Assembly: GCA_965229355.1 (NCBI GenBank)
Contig: OZ245869.1
Span: forward strand, 1,054,001 to 1,118,000
Direction of reading: 5' to 3'
DNA length: 64,000 nt
Source: GCA-2737725 sp965229355
GTDB lineage: Bacteria > Pseudomonadota > Alphaproteobacteria > Rhodospirillales > Rhodospirillaceae
Part shown: positions 7,541-15,819 of the stretch, one piece after another
Layout: each line of letters begins with the position of its first letter
Position numbering within the stretch: position 1 is the stretch's first letter
Position numbers and translations under genes: made by a program
The notes under the pieces: model-generated
Told to the model about the DNA's origin: nothing
What the model saw: the letters and a program-made list of their open reading frames with translations, nothing else
Database searches by the model: none

Positions 7541-8032
7541 ATGAAACTTTGCACCTCGTTGTTAGTTATGGCTTTGATTGCCGCTGCCTCAACAGCTGCG
7601 CACGCGCAAAGCAACACCGTTCACATGATCATGGTGCCGACGACAGTTGCCGGCAGCGCCGATATTGAAAACGGTGCTGTCAATATGGGCATTGAGAAAT
7701 CGTTACGCGCTGCGCAAAGCCGCTCGCCATCACAACGCGCGGCCGCCTACACCAACCTGTGCATCGGTTATGCGAAGCAAGCCGATTACGCCAGCGCCAT
7801 CACCTATTGCGATAAAGCGGTCGATGAAAAACGCTTTAACGCCATCGCGCATGTCAATCGCGGTGCGGTGCATTATCTGATGGGCAATTATACCAACAGC
7901 GTGTCGGATTCAGAACGTGCGCTGGATTTGAACCACACTGTTGTTGAAGCGAAGAAAAACCTCGCTCGCGCCGAGCGCAGCTATGCATCTTTAAGCCAAG
8001 GCCGCCAAAACCTGGCTGAAGTGCCGAAATAA
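7541..8032 (+). CDS. Exported tetratricopeptide-repeat protein
   Basis: The ATG at 7541 follows GGAG (7530-7533) by 7 nt and begins a Sec signal peptide ending AHA-Q, giving 163 residues. A TTG 63 nt upstream would put charged sequence before the signal and has no ribosome-binding site. The mature part holds two to three TPR helices (AAAYTNLCIGYAKQADYASA; AIAHVNRGAVHYLMGNYTNS; VVEAKKNLARAERSYA), so it is probably a small periplasmic scaffold. Function unknown. Its leader RNA is strongly structured, and a hairpin terminator follows. Confidence 0.82.
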   Translation: MKLCTSLLVMALIAAASTAAHAQSNTVHMIMVPTTVAGSADIENGAVNMGIEKSLRAAQSRSPSQRAAAYTNLCIGYAKQADYASAITYCDKAVDEKRFNAIAHVNRGAVHYLMGNYTNSVSDSERALDLNHTVVEAKKNLARAERSYASLSQGRQNLAEVPK

Positions 8033-8042
8033 CTCAAAAGAA

Positions 8043-8069
8043 CAGGCGCAGTCAGAACGACTGCGCCTG
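8043..8069. terminator. Shared terminator hairpin between convergent genes
   Basis: A perfect 11-bp stem CAGGCGCAGTC/GACTGCGCCTG with a 5-nt loop is followed by ATTTCTTT on the plus strand. It lies between the TPR gene and the convergent ThDP-enzyme gene. Confidence 0.82.
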
Positions 8070-8091
8070 ATTTCTTTACGCAATCGCTCTT

Positions 8092-9834
8092 TTAAGCAAT
8101 AGCGGGCGTGTAGTGCTTCTTCTGGCTCGACACAATATCTTCGAACGCCACCGTCTGCACACGCGGGTCTTGCTTGCGCACCATGCCCGCCATGGGGTCG
8201 GTGATCACGTTCAGCACCGTGGTTTGATCCGCTGCAAAGGCCCGGCGAATGGCTGGCGCAATGTCTTCCGGCTTTTCGATGCGCTCACCCTTGAGACCGA
8301 ACGTATGTGCGATCAGCTGATAATCCCACTGGCCCAGTTCGCAGTTGATCGACTTGCCCACGGCTTTCAGTTGGCCGTGTTTCTCGGTACCCCAACCGCC
8401 ATCGTTGGAAATGAGGCAGACGATTTTCAAGCCTTCAAGTGCTGCACCATTTAACTCGGCACAGTAAAAGCCGAACGAGCCGTCGCCCGTCACTAACACC
8501 ACTGGGCGTTCAGCATCACCGGTTTGTTCCGCTTGCTCGCGTGCGGCAGCAGCCGCACCCAAGGCCAAGGGGGTGCCCACGCCCATCGAACCTAACGGAT
8601 AATGATCCATGAACCCGCGTTCAGAGCGCACACGCAAAATGGCATGCATCCAGTTTTGAATATCAGCGCCGTCACCCACATAGATCGCATTCTCGGGCAT
8701 TTGTGCCATCAAATCGCGCGCCATGCGGTACGGGTGAATGGGGGCTGCGTCGTCACGACCAAGCTCATCAATGCGCGCCATGCGCACTTCCATGGCTTTG
8801 TTCACCCATGTTGGGTCACCGAGGGCTTTGTAGTTCTTCGCAGCCAATGATGCGATGAGTGCTTCAAGCGCAAGTTTGGCGTCAGACACCACCGGCACAT
8901 CGACAGTGCGATTGCGGCCCATCTCAGCGGCTTCGACGTCAATTTGAATAAACTTCGCATCGGCGGCAAAACGCGGCGCCAAGCCATACCCCATGCGTTG
9001 CCCCATACGAATGCCGACGATCAACACCACATCAGCGTCTTTTGCAGCCACTTGTGCCAGCGGCCAGCCGAAACCCAGTTTCAAATCTTCCGGCACAAGC
9101 CCGCGCCCCAAGTTGCTGCCGAACACCGGCAGTTTGTAGGTGCGTGATAAATGCCGCAGTGCTGCACCAGCATCGGCCAACGCACCACCGGTGCCAACCA
9201 ACACCAACGGACGCTTTGCGTTCGCGATCAACGTTGCAGCTTGTTCAATACTGTCAGCGCTAGGGCCGGGGCGCGAGACAACAACAGCGTCTTCGTTTGC
9301 GCGTTCCACGTAATCCACCGCCGCGCCTTCAAATTGGTGCGGCACACCCAACACAGCGACACCCGGACGACCCGAGGTCGCATGACGAATGGCAGCCTCA
9401 ACAAATTCAGCCAGGCGGTCTGCGCTGGGCACTGTCCGTGCCCACTTGCATGAGCCTTTCACTAAATGAAGCTGATCGCTGTCATGGCCGCCATCAGCTT
9501 CCAGCGTATTCTCAGGCGTCAGCGACACAATCACCACCACTGGCGAGCATGCCATGTTGGCCGTGATGATGCCCGTCATAGCATTGGGCAGACCTTGATC
9601 AGCTTTGATCATCGCCACGCCGACTTTGCCCGACACACGTGCGTAACCATCAGCTGCCGTCACTGTGGCCGTTTCATGCCGCCCGGAGATGATGCGGAAT
9701 TTTTCGTCCTGCGCGGCAAACAGAATATGTGTATGCGCCGTGCCCGACAGACAGAAGATGGTTTTAATGCCGGTCTTCTTCAGCGTTTGGACAATCACTT
9801 GCCCGCCGTTCAGACGATTGGTTGCAACTGTCAT
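8092..9834 (-). CDS. Thiamine-diphosphate-dependent enzyme, acetolactate synthase/decarboxylase superfamily
   Basis: The 580-residue protein has the three-domain layout of this superfamily. The N-terminal Pyr domain has the catalytic Glu54 in SGRHETATVTAADGYAR; a central Rossmann-like domain follows; the C-terminal PP domain has the ThDP motif GDGSFGF (450-456) through NDGGWG (477-482). Such enzymes make or break C-C bonds next to carbonyls (acetolactate synthase, benzoylformate decarboxylase, oxalyl-CoA decarboxylase, 2-hydroxyacyl-CoA lyase). The motifs do not decide which. No ilvN-type regulatory subunit is adjacent, arguing against biosynthetic acetolactate synthase. It starts 3 nt after the M24 gene's stop, with GGAG inside that gene's last codons. 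Confidence 0.88.
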   Translation of the reverse strand: MTVATNRLNGGQVIVQTLKKTGIKTIFCLSGTAHTHILFAAQDEKFRIISGRHETATVTAADGYARVSGKVGVAMIKADQGLPNAMTGIITANMACSPVVVIVSLTPENTLEADGGHDSDQLHLVKGSCKWARTVPSADRLAEFVEAAIRHATSGRPGVAVLGVPHQFEGAAVDYVERANEDAVVVSRPGPSADSIEQAATLIANAKRPLVLVGTGGALADAGAALRHLSRTYKLPVFGSNLGRGLVPEDLKLGFGWPLAQVAAKDADVVLIVGIRMGQRMGYGLAPRFAADAKFIQIDVEAAEMGRNRTVDVPVVSDAKLALEALIASLAAKNYKALGDPTWVNKAMEVRMARIDELGRDDAAPIHPYRMARDLMAQMPENAIYVGDGADIQNWMHAILRVRSERGFMDHYPLGSMGVGTPLALGAAAAAREQAEQTGDAERPVVLVTGDGSFGFYCAELNGAALEGLKIVCLISNDGGWGTEKHGQLKAVGKSINCELGQWDYQLIAHTFGLKGERIEKPEDIAPAIRRAFAADQTTVLNVITDPMAGMVRKQDPRVQTVAFEDIVSSQKKHYTPAIA

Positions 9835-9837
9835 GGC

Positions 9838-11127
9838 TTACTCCGCTGCCCGCTTTGATCCATCAGGCTTTGAAACATCCGGCACAATGCGCAACGACAC
9901 ATCGCCGCTGTTCAAGAACTCAACGCCGGTCTTGGTAACACGTACCGTGTCTTCGACGTGCAAGTTGCCCCAGCCCACTTCGTAGTAGGGCATGTCGAGT
10001 GTGAAGACCATGTTCTCGTGAAATACGAAGTCACCCTGACTGCCCGGCATTTGCGGACCAATCGGCAACGGGTGATCGGTGTGTTCCAAACCCAATGAAT
10101 GTGGCGTGACGACAAAGAAACCCGGGAAACCTGCTTTGTGAACCGCATCAATCACGGCCTTGCTGACATCTTTACCCAGCACGCCAGGCTTGATCATGGA
10201 ATACGCAACATCGCAGCCAAGTTTGACAGCTTCGGTACGTTTCAGCACATCGGCTGCTGGCTCGCCCACCACAGCCGAGCGGCCGATGTCGGCGTGATAG
10301 TATTTGTATTCGCATAAGCCATCGAACGTGATGACTTGGCCGCGTTGCACAGAACTTTTGCGTTTGCCATTCGTGCCGGTCGACAAATATACCGGGCGGC
10401 CACCGCCTTTGGCGACTTCGGTGTTGTAGATGGTTTCCAAATCGCCTTGGGAGATACCATCCCGCAACGAGGCGATGGTGGCGTTCACCGCGTCTTCATT
10501 GATTTTTGACGCACGACGTAAGAGTTCAATCTCGGGCTCGGTCTTCACCATGCGGATTTCGCGGAAGATGCTGGTAGCTTCAACGCCTCTGAGTTCAGGC
10601 AAGCCCATACCATTCAGCCAGGTGATCACGCGCGGATCATCAGTACCCAGTTTTGCTTTCGTCAGGCCCGCATCCTTCAGCGCTTTTTTCAAAGCGTAAG
10701 TCGGGTTCACCGAGTACTTGCCTTTGTGCTGCGCAACCCACTGCACATAATCCAAATCAGCCGGTGCGAGCTCGCCCGGCTTGATCGGCCAACGCATGCC
10801 ATCTTGGCCCGCCATGGGCTCTTCTGTGTCGGGGTCGAAGTCGCGCTTATCGATAAAAATCGGATGCGTGTACGCACAGATGTTGGGCACCCACGTGGCA
10901 TCGGGTGTTTCGTGTAGGCGCGTCAATTCAACGGCAGTGGCAATCAGGGCCGCAGGGGCCGACTCATTACGCGGCAACAAACCGTAATTATAGAAGGCGC
11001 GCCGCATCCGCATCAGCGGGCCCCAATAATCGGTGAGATAGTAGATGTTGACTTGATTGACCGCGAGCAGACCGTCGAGACCATACTTATCCATGATCTC
11101 GTAAGCGCGGGGTTTATTCAGCAGCAT
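9838..11127 (-). CDS. M24 family metallohydrolase (creatinase/Xaa-Pro peptidase-like)
   Basis: The pita-bread domain of family M24 occupies the C-terminal half. Candidate metal ligands are Asp269 and Asp280 in TFDGLCEYKYYHADIG, His343 in TPHSLGLEH, Asp378 in VFTLDMPYY (usually Glu in aminopeptidases), and Glu392 in HVEDTVRVT. The N-terminal domain is creatinase-like. It may be an Xaa-Pro peptidase, a creatinase-type amidinohydrolase or another C-N or C-S cleaving member. The inner ATG at 11127 is chosen because GAGGGAG sits 6-7 nt upstream; an ATG at 11142 contains that site in its coding sequence. It is the middle gene of a three-gene operon with a ThDP enzyme and an alcohol dehydrogenase. 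Confidence 0.85.
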   Translation of the reverse strand: MLLNKPRAYEIMDKYGLDGLLAVNQVNIYYLTDYWGPLMRMRRAFYNYGLLPRNESAPAALIATAVELTRLHETPDATWVPNICAYTHPIFIDKRDFDPDTEEPMAGQDGMRWPIKPGELAPADLDYVQWVAQHKGKYSVNPTYALKKALKDAGLTKAKLGTDDPRVITWLNGMGLPELRGVEATSIFREIRMVKTEPEIELLRRASKINEDAVNATIASLRDGISQGDLETIYNTEVAKGGGRPVYLSTGTNGKRKSSVQRGQVITFDGLCEYKYYHADIGRSAVVGEPAADVLKRTEAVKLGCDVAYSMIKPGVLGKDVSKAVIDAVHKAGFPGFFVVTPHSLGLEHTDHPLPIGPQMPGSQGDFVFHENMVFTLDMPYYEVGWGNLHVEDTVRVTKTGVEFLNSGDVSLRIVPDVSKPDGSKRAAE

Positions 11128-11183
11128 CGCTCTCTCCCTCATCCTCTAAGGGCGAGAGCGATCCAGACATGCCCTCAGACGCC

Positions 11184-12311
11184 TTAGTCGAAAATAATCA
11201 CTTGGCGCACTGTCGCACCTTCCGACAGTTTATCGAAAGCTTCGTTGATGTTCTCTAATTTGATGCGGTCGCTCATAAGCCGATCAACCGGAAGCTTACC
11301 GGCTTTGTATAGGTCAATATATGTTGGGATATCGCGGACCGGGACACACGACCCTAAGTAACTACCTTTGATGGTACGTTCTTCACCCACCATCTGTGCT
11401 GGCGAGAACGCGAGCGTCTTTTGCGGGTGCGGCAAGCCGCCGGTTACGGTTTCACCGCCACGGCGTGTGATCTTCCACGCCAGTTCCAAAGCCGGGATCG
11501 AGCCCGCCATTTCAAACGCGTAGTCCACGCCGCCATTGGTGGCTTCTTTAATCTTCGTCACCACATCGGGGTCGGTAGCATTGAAGGTGTGCGTGGCGCC
11601 CAGTTGTTTGGCGAGTTCCAATTTGTCGTCGCGCAAATCGATGGCGATCACTTGACGCGCACCAGCCGCCATCGCACCCAGCAAGCTGTTCAAACCAACG
11701 CCGCCCAAACCAATCACGGCGACGCGCGCACCTGCTTTCACGCGTGATGTGTTCAACACAGCGCCAACGCCAGTGATGACCGCGCAGCCAAACAATGCGG
11801 CTTCTTCGAACGTCAGGGACTTATCGACCTTCACGACAGAATTGCGGCTGACAACAGCATGATCTGCGAACGCAGAAACGCCCAAGTGATGGTTCACCGG
11901 CGTGCTGCCTGCTTTCAAGCGGCGCTCACCCGAGACCAACGTGCCAGCCGTGTTTGAAACGACTGCTGGTTCACACAACGCGGGGCGACCTTCCGCGCAC
12001 GGAACGCAATGACCACACGAAGGAACAAACACCAACACGACGTGATCACCGACCACGATGTCTTTCACGCCTGGACCCACTTGCTCGACGATACCAGCGG
12101 CTTCGTGACCCAAAGCCATCGGGGTCGGGCGTGGACGGTTACCGGTAATGACCGACAGGTCAGAATGGCACAGGCCAGCGGCTTTGATTTTGACCAGAAG
12201 CTCGCCTTCGCCCGGCGGCGCCAATTCCAATTCCTCGATGCGCAAAGGTTTGGATTTTGCATAAGGGGTCGGTGCACCCATTTCATGCAACACGGCGGCG
12301 CGGATACGCAT
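11184..12311 (-). CDS. Zinc-dependent alcohol dehydrogenase (class III-like MDR)
   Basis: This 375-residue medium-chain dehydrogenase has both zinc sites. Catalytic ligands are Cys48 (GLCHSD), His69 (GHEAAG) and Cys176 (GCAVITG). Structural cysteines are 99, 102, 105 and 113 in CGHCVPCAEGRPALC. The NAD(P)-binding turn is GLGGVG (201-206). It is expected to oxidise alcohols or reduce aldehydes in the cytosol. As first gene of the operon, with AAGGAG before the ATG, it probably supplies or removes the carbonyl compound handled by the downstream ThDP enzyme. The substrate is unknown. Confidence 0.92.
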   Translation of the reverse strand: MRIRAAVLHEMGAPTPYAKSKPLRIEELELAPPGEGELLVKIKAAGLCHSDLSVITGNRPRPTPMALGHEAAGIVEQVGPGVKDIVVGDHVVLVFVPSCGHCVPCAEGRPALCEPAVVSNTAGTLVSGERRLKAGSTPVNHHLGVSAFADHAVVSRNSVVKVDKSLTFEEAALFGCAVITGVGAVLNTSRVKAGARVAVIGLGGVGLNSLLGAMAAGARQVIAIDLRDDKLELAKQLGATHTFNATDPDVVTKIKEATNGGVDYAFEMAGSIPALELAWKITRRGGETVTGGLPHPQKTLAFSPAQMVGEERTIKGSYLGSCVPVRDIPTYIDLYKAGKLPVDRLMSDRIKLENINEAFDKLSEGATVRQVIIFD

Positions 12312-12440
12312 AGCTTTATCTCCTTGAGATCGCCCCTTGGGGCTCGACTTTGAATGCTAATTTAAGAAGCCAGGCTGACATCTGCCAAGTTACAGCTTTT
12401 CAGTGTAAGATGCGGAGAACGCCCTATATCGGAAAACAAA

Positions 12441-12581
12441 ATGCCTTCGATTGGTTTGTACTTCCTGGCTGCAATTATTGTTTTGATTATTGTCATGATG
12501 TCGGTGCCTAGCGACAGTCACACACTTATGCCCCGCCCGGCATCCGGTTATGCGACTGCTGTAATTCGGATGCCGAACTGA
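12441..12581 (+). CDS. Candidate small membrane protein (46 aa)
   Basis: An ATG preceded by GGA at 8 nt opens a 46-codon frame encoding MPSIGLY followed by a strongly hydrophobic stretch (FLAAIIVLIIVMM, residues 8-20) and a polar tail. It is of the size and layout of single-pass small membrane proteins. It fills most of the gap between the alcohol dehydrogenase and the DMT transporter, neither of which is on its strand. Supported only by composition and spacing. Confidence 0.42.
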   Translation: MPSIGLYFLAAIIVLIIVMMSVPSDSHTLMPRPASGYATAVIRMPN

Positions 12582-12588
12582 TCGCGAC

Positions 12589-13494
12589 TTAAGCGAGCGG
12601 TACAGAGACAACGCGGCGTGCAGCAACAGCTTCGCGGTACACAATAATCAAGCCTGCTGCCACAATCAGCGCCATGCCCGCCATAGCGGTTTCATCAGGC
12701 AATTGATTGAATAAAATCCATCCGAAGAACGCGGCCCAGACAAGTGCGGTGTAATCGAACGGCGCCAACACCGAGGGCGGCGCATAGCGGAATGCAAACG
12801 ACAGCAGCAGGTGCCCCACACCGGCACACAACCCTGTAATCGCCATGGCGATAAACGCAGGCCACGTGACCGGCTGCCACACAAACGGCGCGATGACGGC
12901 TGAGACCAACAGAATACCCAACTGCGGATACAGGGTGATCGCCGTCATGGATTCTGTGCGGCTTAAAATCCGGTTGGTCAGCATGTAAGTGGCATAGCCC
13001 ACCGCCGCGATGACCGGGAATAAAAACATCGGATCGAACATCGTCGTGCCCGGCCGGATGATCACCAACATGCCGACGAAACCCAGCACCACCGCACCCC
13101 AGCGGAACAGCCCGACTTTTTCTTTCAGTACCACCACCGATAAAGCGGTCATGCATAGCGGCGCGCACAGACCAATGGCTGTGGCTTCCGCTAACGGCAA
13201 TTTGGTGAGACCGAAAAACCACGAGTAGGCCAAGAGAACCAGCAACATCGAGCGCAACAGGTGCGCGATGGGACGCGACGTTTTCAGCGCCTTTAAGCCC
13301 CCTTCACTGCGTGCCGTCGGCAGGAGCACCAGCAGCGCAAAAAAGCCACGGCAGAAATTCAACTGTGCGACGTGATAGTCCTGCACCACCCATTTTCCGG
13401 CGGCATCGGTGATGCACATGGAGATCATGCCTAAGACCATCAACATGATGCCGAGGGGCCGGTTATCGACGTGCGGTGCGGGGGCAGATGACAT
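12589..13494 (-). CDS. DMT-superfamily (EamA) transporter
   Basis: The 301-residue form from the ATG at 13494 has about ten transmembrane segments in two EamA repeats (GIMLMVLGMISMCITDAAGK at the start; PVIAAVGYATYMLTNRIL opening the second half). The C-terminal repeat ends VLAPFDYTALVWAAFFGW, characteristic of RhaT/EamA-type metabolite exporters. A longer frame upstream would overlap the start of the divergent FkbM gene and adds hydrophilic sequence before TM1, so it is rejected. It likely exports a small metabolite or amino acid; substrate not inferable. Confidence 0.88.
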   Translation of the reverse strand: MSSAPAPHVDNRPLGIMLMVLGMISMCITDAAGKWVVQDYHVAQLNFCRGFFALLVLLPTARSEGGLKALKTSRPIAHLLRSMLLVLLAYSWFFGLTKLPLAEATAIGLCAPLCMTALSVVVLKEKVGLFRWGAVVLGFVGMLVIIRPGTTMFDPMFLFPVIAAVGYATYMLTNRILSRTESMTAITLYPQLGILLVSAVIAPFVWQPVTWPAFIAMAITGLCAGVGHLLLSFAFRYAPPSVLAPFDYTALVWAAFFGWILFNQLPDETAMAGMALIVAAGLIIVYREAVAARRVVSVPLA

Positions 13495-13551
13495 CCATTT
13501 TCTCTCGCACGAAAGCCTGACGGAATCTAGCCGCTGTGCTATCAGGGCCTG

Positions 13552-14340
13552 ATGAGCACCACCACACAAGTTCGCGATTTCCAACCGCAGTACACCTTTG
13601 AGGAATGGGTGAAATACACCCTGGTCCCGCCCAAGCTGTACATGTGGCGCTTATTACGAAAGCACGCCCGCAAAGGTGAGCGCGAATTAAAACTGCTGCC
13701 GCAGTTAGTAGACCCGAACAAAATTGCGATTGATGTGGGCGCGAACAAAGGCGTGTACACGCACACGCTGTCGAAATTAGCGAAACATGTGCACAGCTTT
13801 GAGCCGCACCCGAAAATGTTTCCGTTGCTGGCGCGCGCACTGCCAAAGAATGCCACCGCGTATCATGTGGCCGTGTCAGACACGAATGGCACGGCAGAGC
13901 TGGTAATCCCCAGCTACAATAAACGCGGGTTTTCAAACCAGGGCGCTTCGCTGGACCAAACCAAAAAGAATGCGCCGTTTGGGTTTACGACGGTGGCCAT
14001 CGAAAGCCGCACGATTGATTCTTACAACTTTACCAATGTCGGCTTCATCAAGATCGACGTGGAAGGTTTCGAACAGGCCGTGGTGCGCGGCATTTTAGAA
14101 ACCGCCGCACGCGAAAAGCCGTGGATCATGATCGAGATTGAAGAGTGGCACACAAAGCGCCCGATTGAAGAGTGCCTGGCCGACATGAGCGTGCTGAACG
14201 CCGATGTGCACTTTGCAGTAGCGACCGAATCAGGGGGTGCGGAACTGCGCCCCATTTCCGAATTCGACCCCGAAACCGACCACCGCCAGCGTCGTAAAAA
14301 GCCGGGGTATGTCGGGAATTTCTTCTTTAAACCGCGCTAA
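13552..14340 (+). CDS. FkbM-family SAM-dependent methyltransferase
   Basis: The 262-residue protein has the class I methyltransferase motif I IDVGANKGVYT (60-70), the acidic loop SFEPHPKMF (82-90) and the FkbM signature FIKIDVEGFE (165-174) followed by IMIEIEEWH. FkbM enzymes O-methylate hydroxyls on glycans, lipids or polyketides. It is expected to be cytosolic. It is divergent from the DMT transporter with only 57 nt between starts. No glycan cluster is directly adjacent, although glycosyltransferase-like genes occur in the first 7 kb. Confidence 0.9.
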   Translation: MSTTTQVRDFQPQYTFEEWVKYTLVPPKLYMWRLLRKHARKGERELKLLPQLVDPNKIAIDVGANKGVYTHTLSKLAKHVHSFEPHPKMFPLLARALPKNATAYHVAVSDTNGTAELVIPSYNKRGFSNQGASLDQTKKNAPFGFTTVAIESRTIDSYNFTNVGFIKIDVEGFEQAVVRGILETAAREKPWIMIEIEEWHTKRPIEECLADMSVLNADVHFAVATESGGAELRPISEFDPETDHRQRRKKPGYVGNFFFKPR

Positions 14341-14443
14341 ACGGCGGTTTTTGAAGGGCGTTAAACTTAAGAGCGTGTTCCCGCCCCCTTGTCCACGCCT
14401 CTTTATCTTGTCCACTGGGCGGCGAGGTGCTACACCCCGGCCC

Positions 14444-14506
14444 ATGACCACGCTCCTCAAGACAGTGCGAATGCTGACCGCGCGAATTATGGCCCCGATT
14501 CTCTAA
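14444..14506 (+). CDS. Candidate ilvA leader peptide
   Basis: A 20-codon frame encodes MTTLLKTVRMLTARIMAPIL. Eleven of 20 residues are Thr, Leu, Ile or Val, the products and relatives of the pathway headed by ilvA, whose start is 71 nt downstream. The stop codon overlaps a 10-bp hairpin (14494-14517). This matches the logic of attenuation leaders of branched-chain amino acid genes. The ribosome-binding site is weak and distant, so translation is not assured. Confidence 0.42.
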   Translation: MTTLLKTVRMLTARIMAPIL

Positions 14507-14526
14507 CGAGAGTCGGGCACCGTTAG
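14494..14526 (+). promoter_or_regulatory. Candidate attenuator: two mutually exclusive hairpins upstream of ilvA
   Basis: CCCGATTCTC (14494-14503) pairs with GAGAGTCGGG (14508-14517) around a TAAC loop, with one G-T pair. CTAACG (14503-14508) can instead pair with CGTTAG (14521-14526). The two folds share bases and exclude each other. No long U-run follows directly. Confidence 0.4.
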
Positions 14527-14577
14527 TTTGCGCTTTTAGATCAGCTTTCTTCGCACCTCTTTCAGGATATTCGCGTC

Positions 14578-15816
14578 ATGTCTTCCGTTACTGCGTCTAC
14601 CGTTTTATCTGCCGATACCGTTCGCGCCGCGCGCGAGCGTATTGCTGGCAAGGTTATCGTCACCCCAACCGTTTATAGCGAAGCGCTTTCGCAAGCCACG
14701 AAGGCCAACGTTTATTTAAAGCTCGAGCACTTGCAGCACACGGGCGCGTTTAAAGCGCGCGGTGCGATTGCGAAACTGAGCACGTTGACCGAAGCGCAAA
14801 AGAAAGCGGGCGTGATTGCCATGTCTGCTGGTAACCACGCGCAAGGCGTTGCGTTCCATGCGGGCAAGCTGGGAATTCCGGCAACGATTGTGATGCCGAA
14901 CGGGACACCGTTTGTAAAAGTGCGCAAGACGCGCGATTACGGTGCAACGGTTGTGCTGGAAGGCGAGACGTTGGTGGAAGCCGCCAACTACGCAGAAAAG
15001 CTGGCCTCCGAAAAAGGCTACACCTTCATTCACCCTTACAACGACCCCGAAGTCATTGCGGGCCAGGGCACTATTGGGTTCGAGCTTCTGGAGCAAGTGC
15101 CCGAGCTTGATACCATCGTTGTGCCCATTGGCGGCGGCGGTTTAATTGCCGGTGTGGCGTTGGCGGCCAAAGCGTTGAAGCCCAGCATCGACATCATTGG
15201 TGTGGAGCCCGAACTTTATCCATCCATGAGCAATGCGTTGCAGGGCCGGAATAGACCTTGTGGTGGCTCGACGATTGCCGAAGGTATTGCAGTTCAAACC
15301 GCGGGCGAAACATCGGTGCCGTATGTGAAAGAATTAGTGCGCACGGTTGTCACTGTCACCGAGACCAGCTTAGAGCGCGCCATTGCGATGCTGGCGACCA
15401 AAGGCAAGACCGTCAGCGAAGGCGCTGGTGCCGCAGGCTTGGCAGCCTTGCTGGAATACCCCGACATGTTTGAAGGCAAGACAGTTGGCTTGATTGTCTC
15501 GGGCGGCAACGTTGATGCACGCATGCTGTCATCGGTGTTGATGCGCGATCTGGTGCGTGAGCGCCAAGTGCTGACGCTGAACATCGAAATGCCAGATAAG
15601 CCGGGGCAGTTGCACGCGGTGTCGGGTATTTGCGCTGAAGAAGGTGCGAACGTGCTGGAAGTGATTCACAATCGTTTCACACTGGATCTTTCCGCACGCT
15701 CAGCCCGTTTAGGCATCACCATTGAAACCCGCGACGAGGACCATGCCAAGCAGGTGATGGACCGGATACGAATGTCGGGCTTCAAACTAAGCTTGCGCGA
15801 TCCCAACGAGGAATAG
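14578..15816 (+). CDS. ilvA: Threonine ammonia-lyase (threonine dehydratase)
   Basis: This PLP enzyme deaminates threonine to 2-oxobutyrate, the first step to isoleucine. The PLP lysine is Lys59 in TGAFKARGA. SAGNHAQG (83-90) and the glycine loop GGGGLIAG (185-192) bind substrate and phosphate. The 412-residue length and a C-terminal ACT domain (about 333-405, beginning TLNIEMPDKPGQLHAVSG) indicate the single-ACT form, so allosteric control is likely. The gene is preceded by a candidate leader peptide and attenuator. It is followed 3 nt later by an asparaginase, so the two are probably cotranscribed. Confidence 0.95.
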   Translation: MSSVTASTVLSADTVRAARERIAGKVIVTPTVYSEALSQATKANVYLKLEHLQHTGAFKARGAIAKLSTLTEAQKKAGVIAMSAGNHAQGVAFHAGKLGIPATIVMPNGTPFVKVRKTRDYGATVVLEGETLVEAANYAEKLASEKGYTFIHPYNDPEVIAGQGTIGFELLEQVPELDTIVVPIGGGGLIAGVALAAKALKPSIDIIGVEPELYPSMSNALQGRNRPCGGSTIAEGIAVQTAGETSVPYVKELVRTVVTVTETSLERAIAMLATKGKTVSEGAGAAGLAALLEYPDMFEGKTVGLIVSGGNVDARMLSSVLMRDLVRERQVLTLNIEMPDKPGQLHAVSGICAEEGANVLEVIHNRFTLDLSARSARLGITIETRDEDHAKQVMDRIRMSGFKLSLRDPNEE

Positions 15817-15819
15817 CTT

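Noticed and set aside
9838..11127. Creatinase or DMSP lyase call for the M24 protein
   Set aside because: Metal-site residues alone cannot separate these from peptidases; only the family level is supported.
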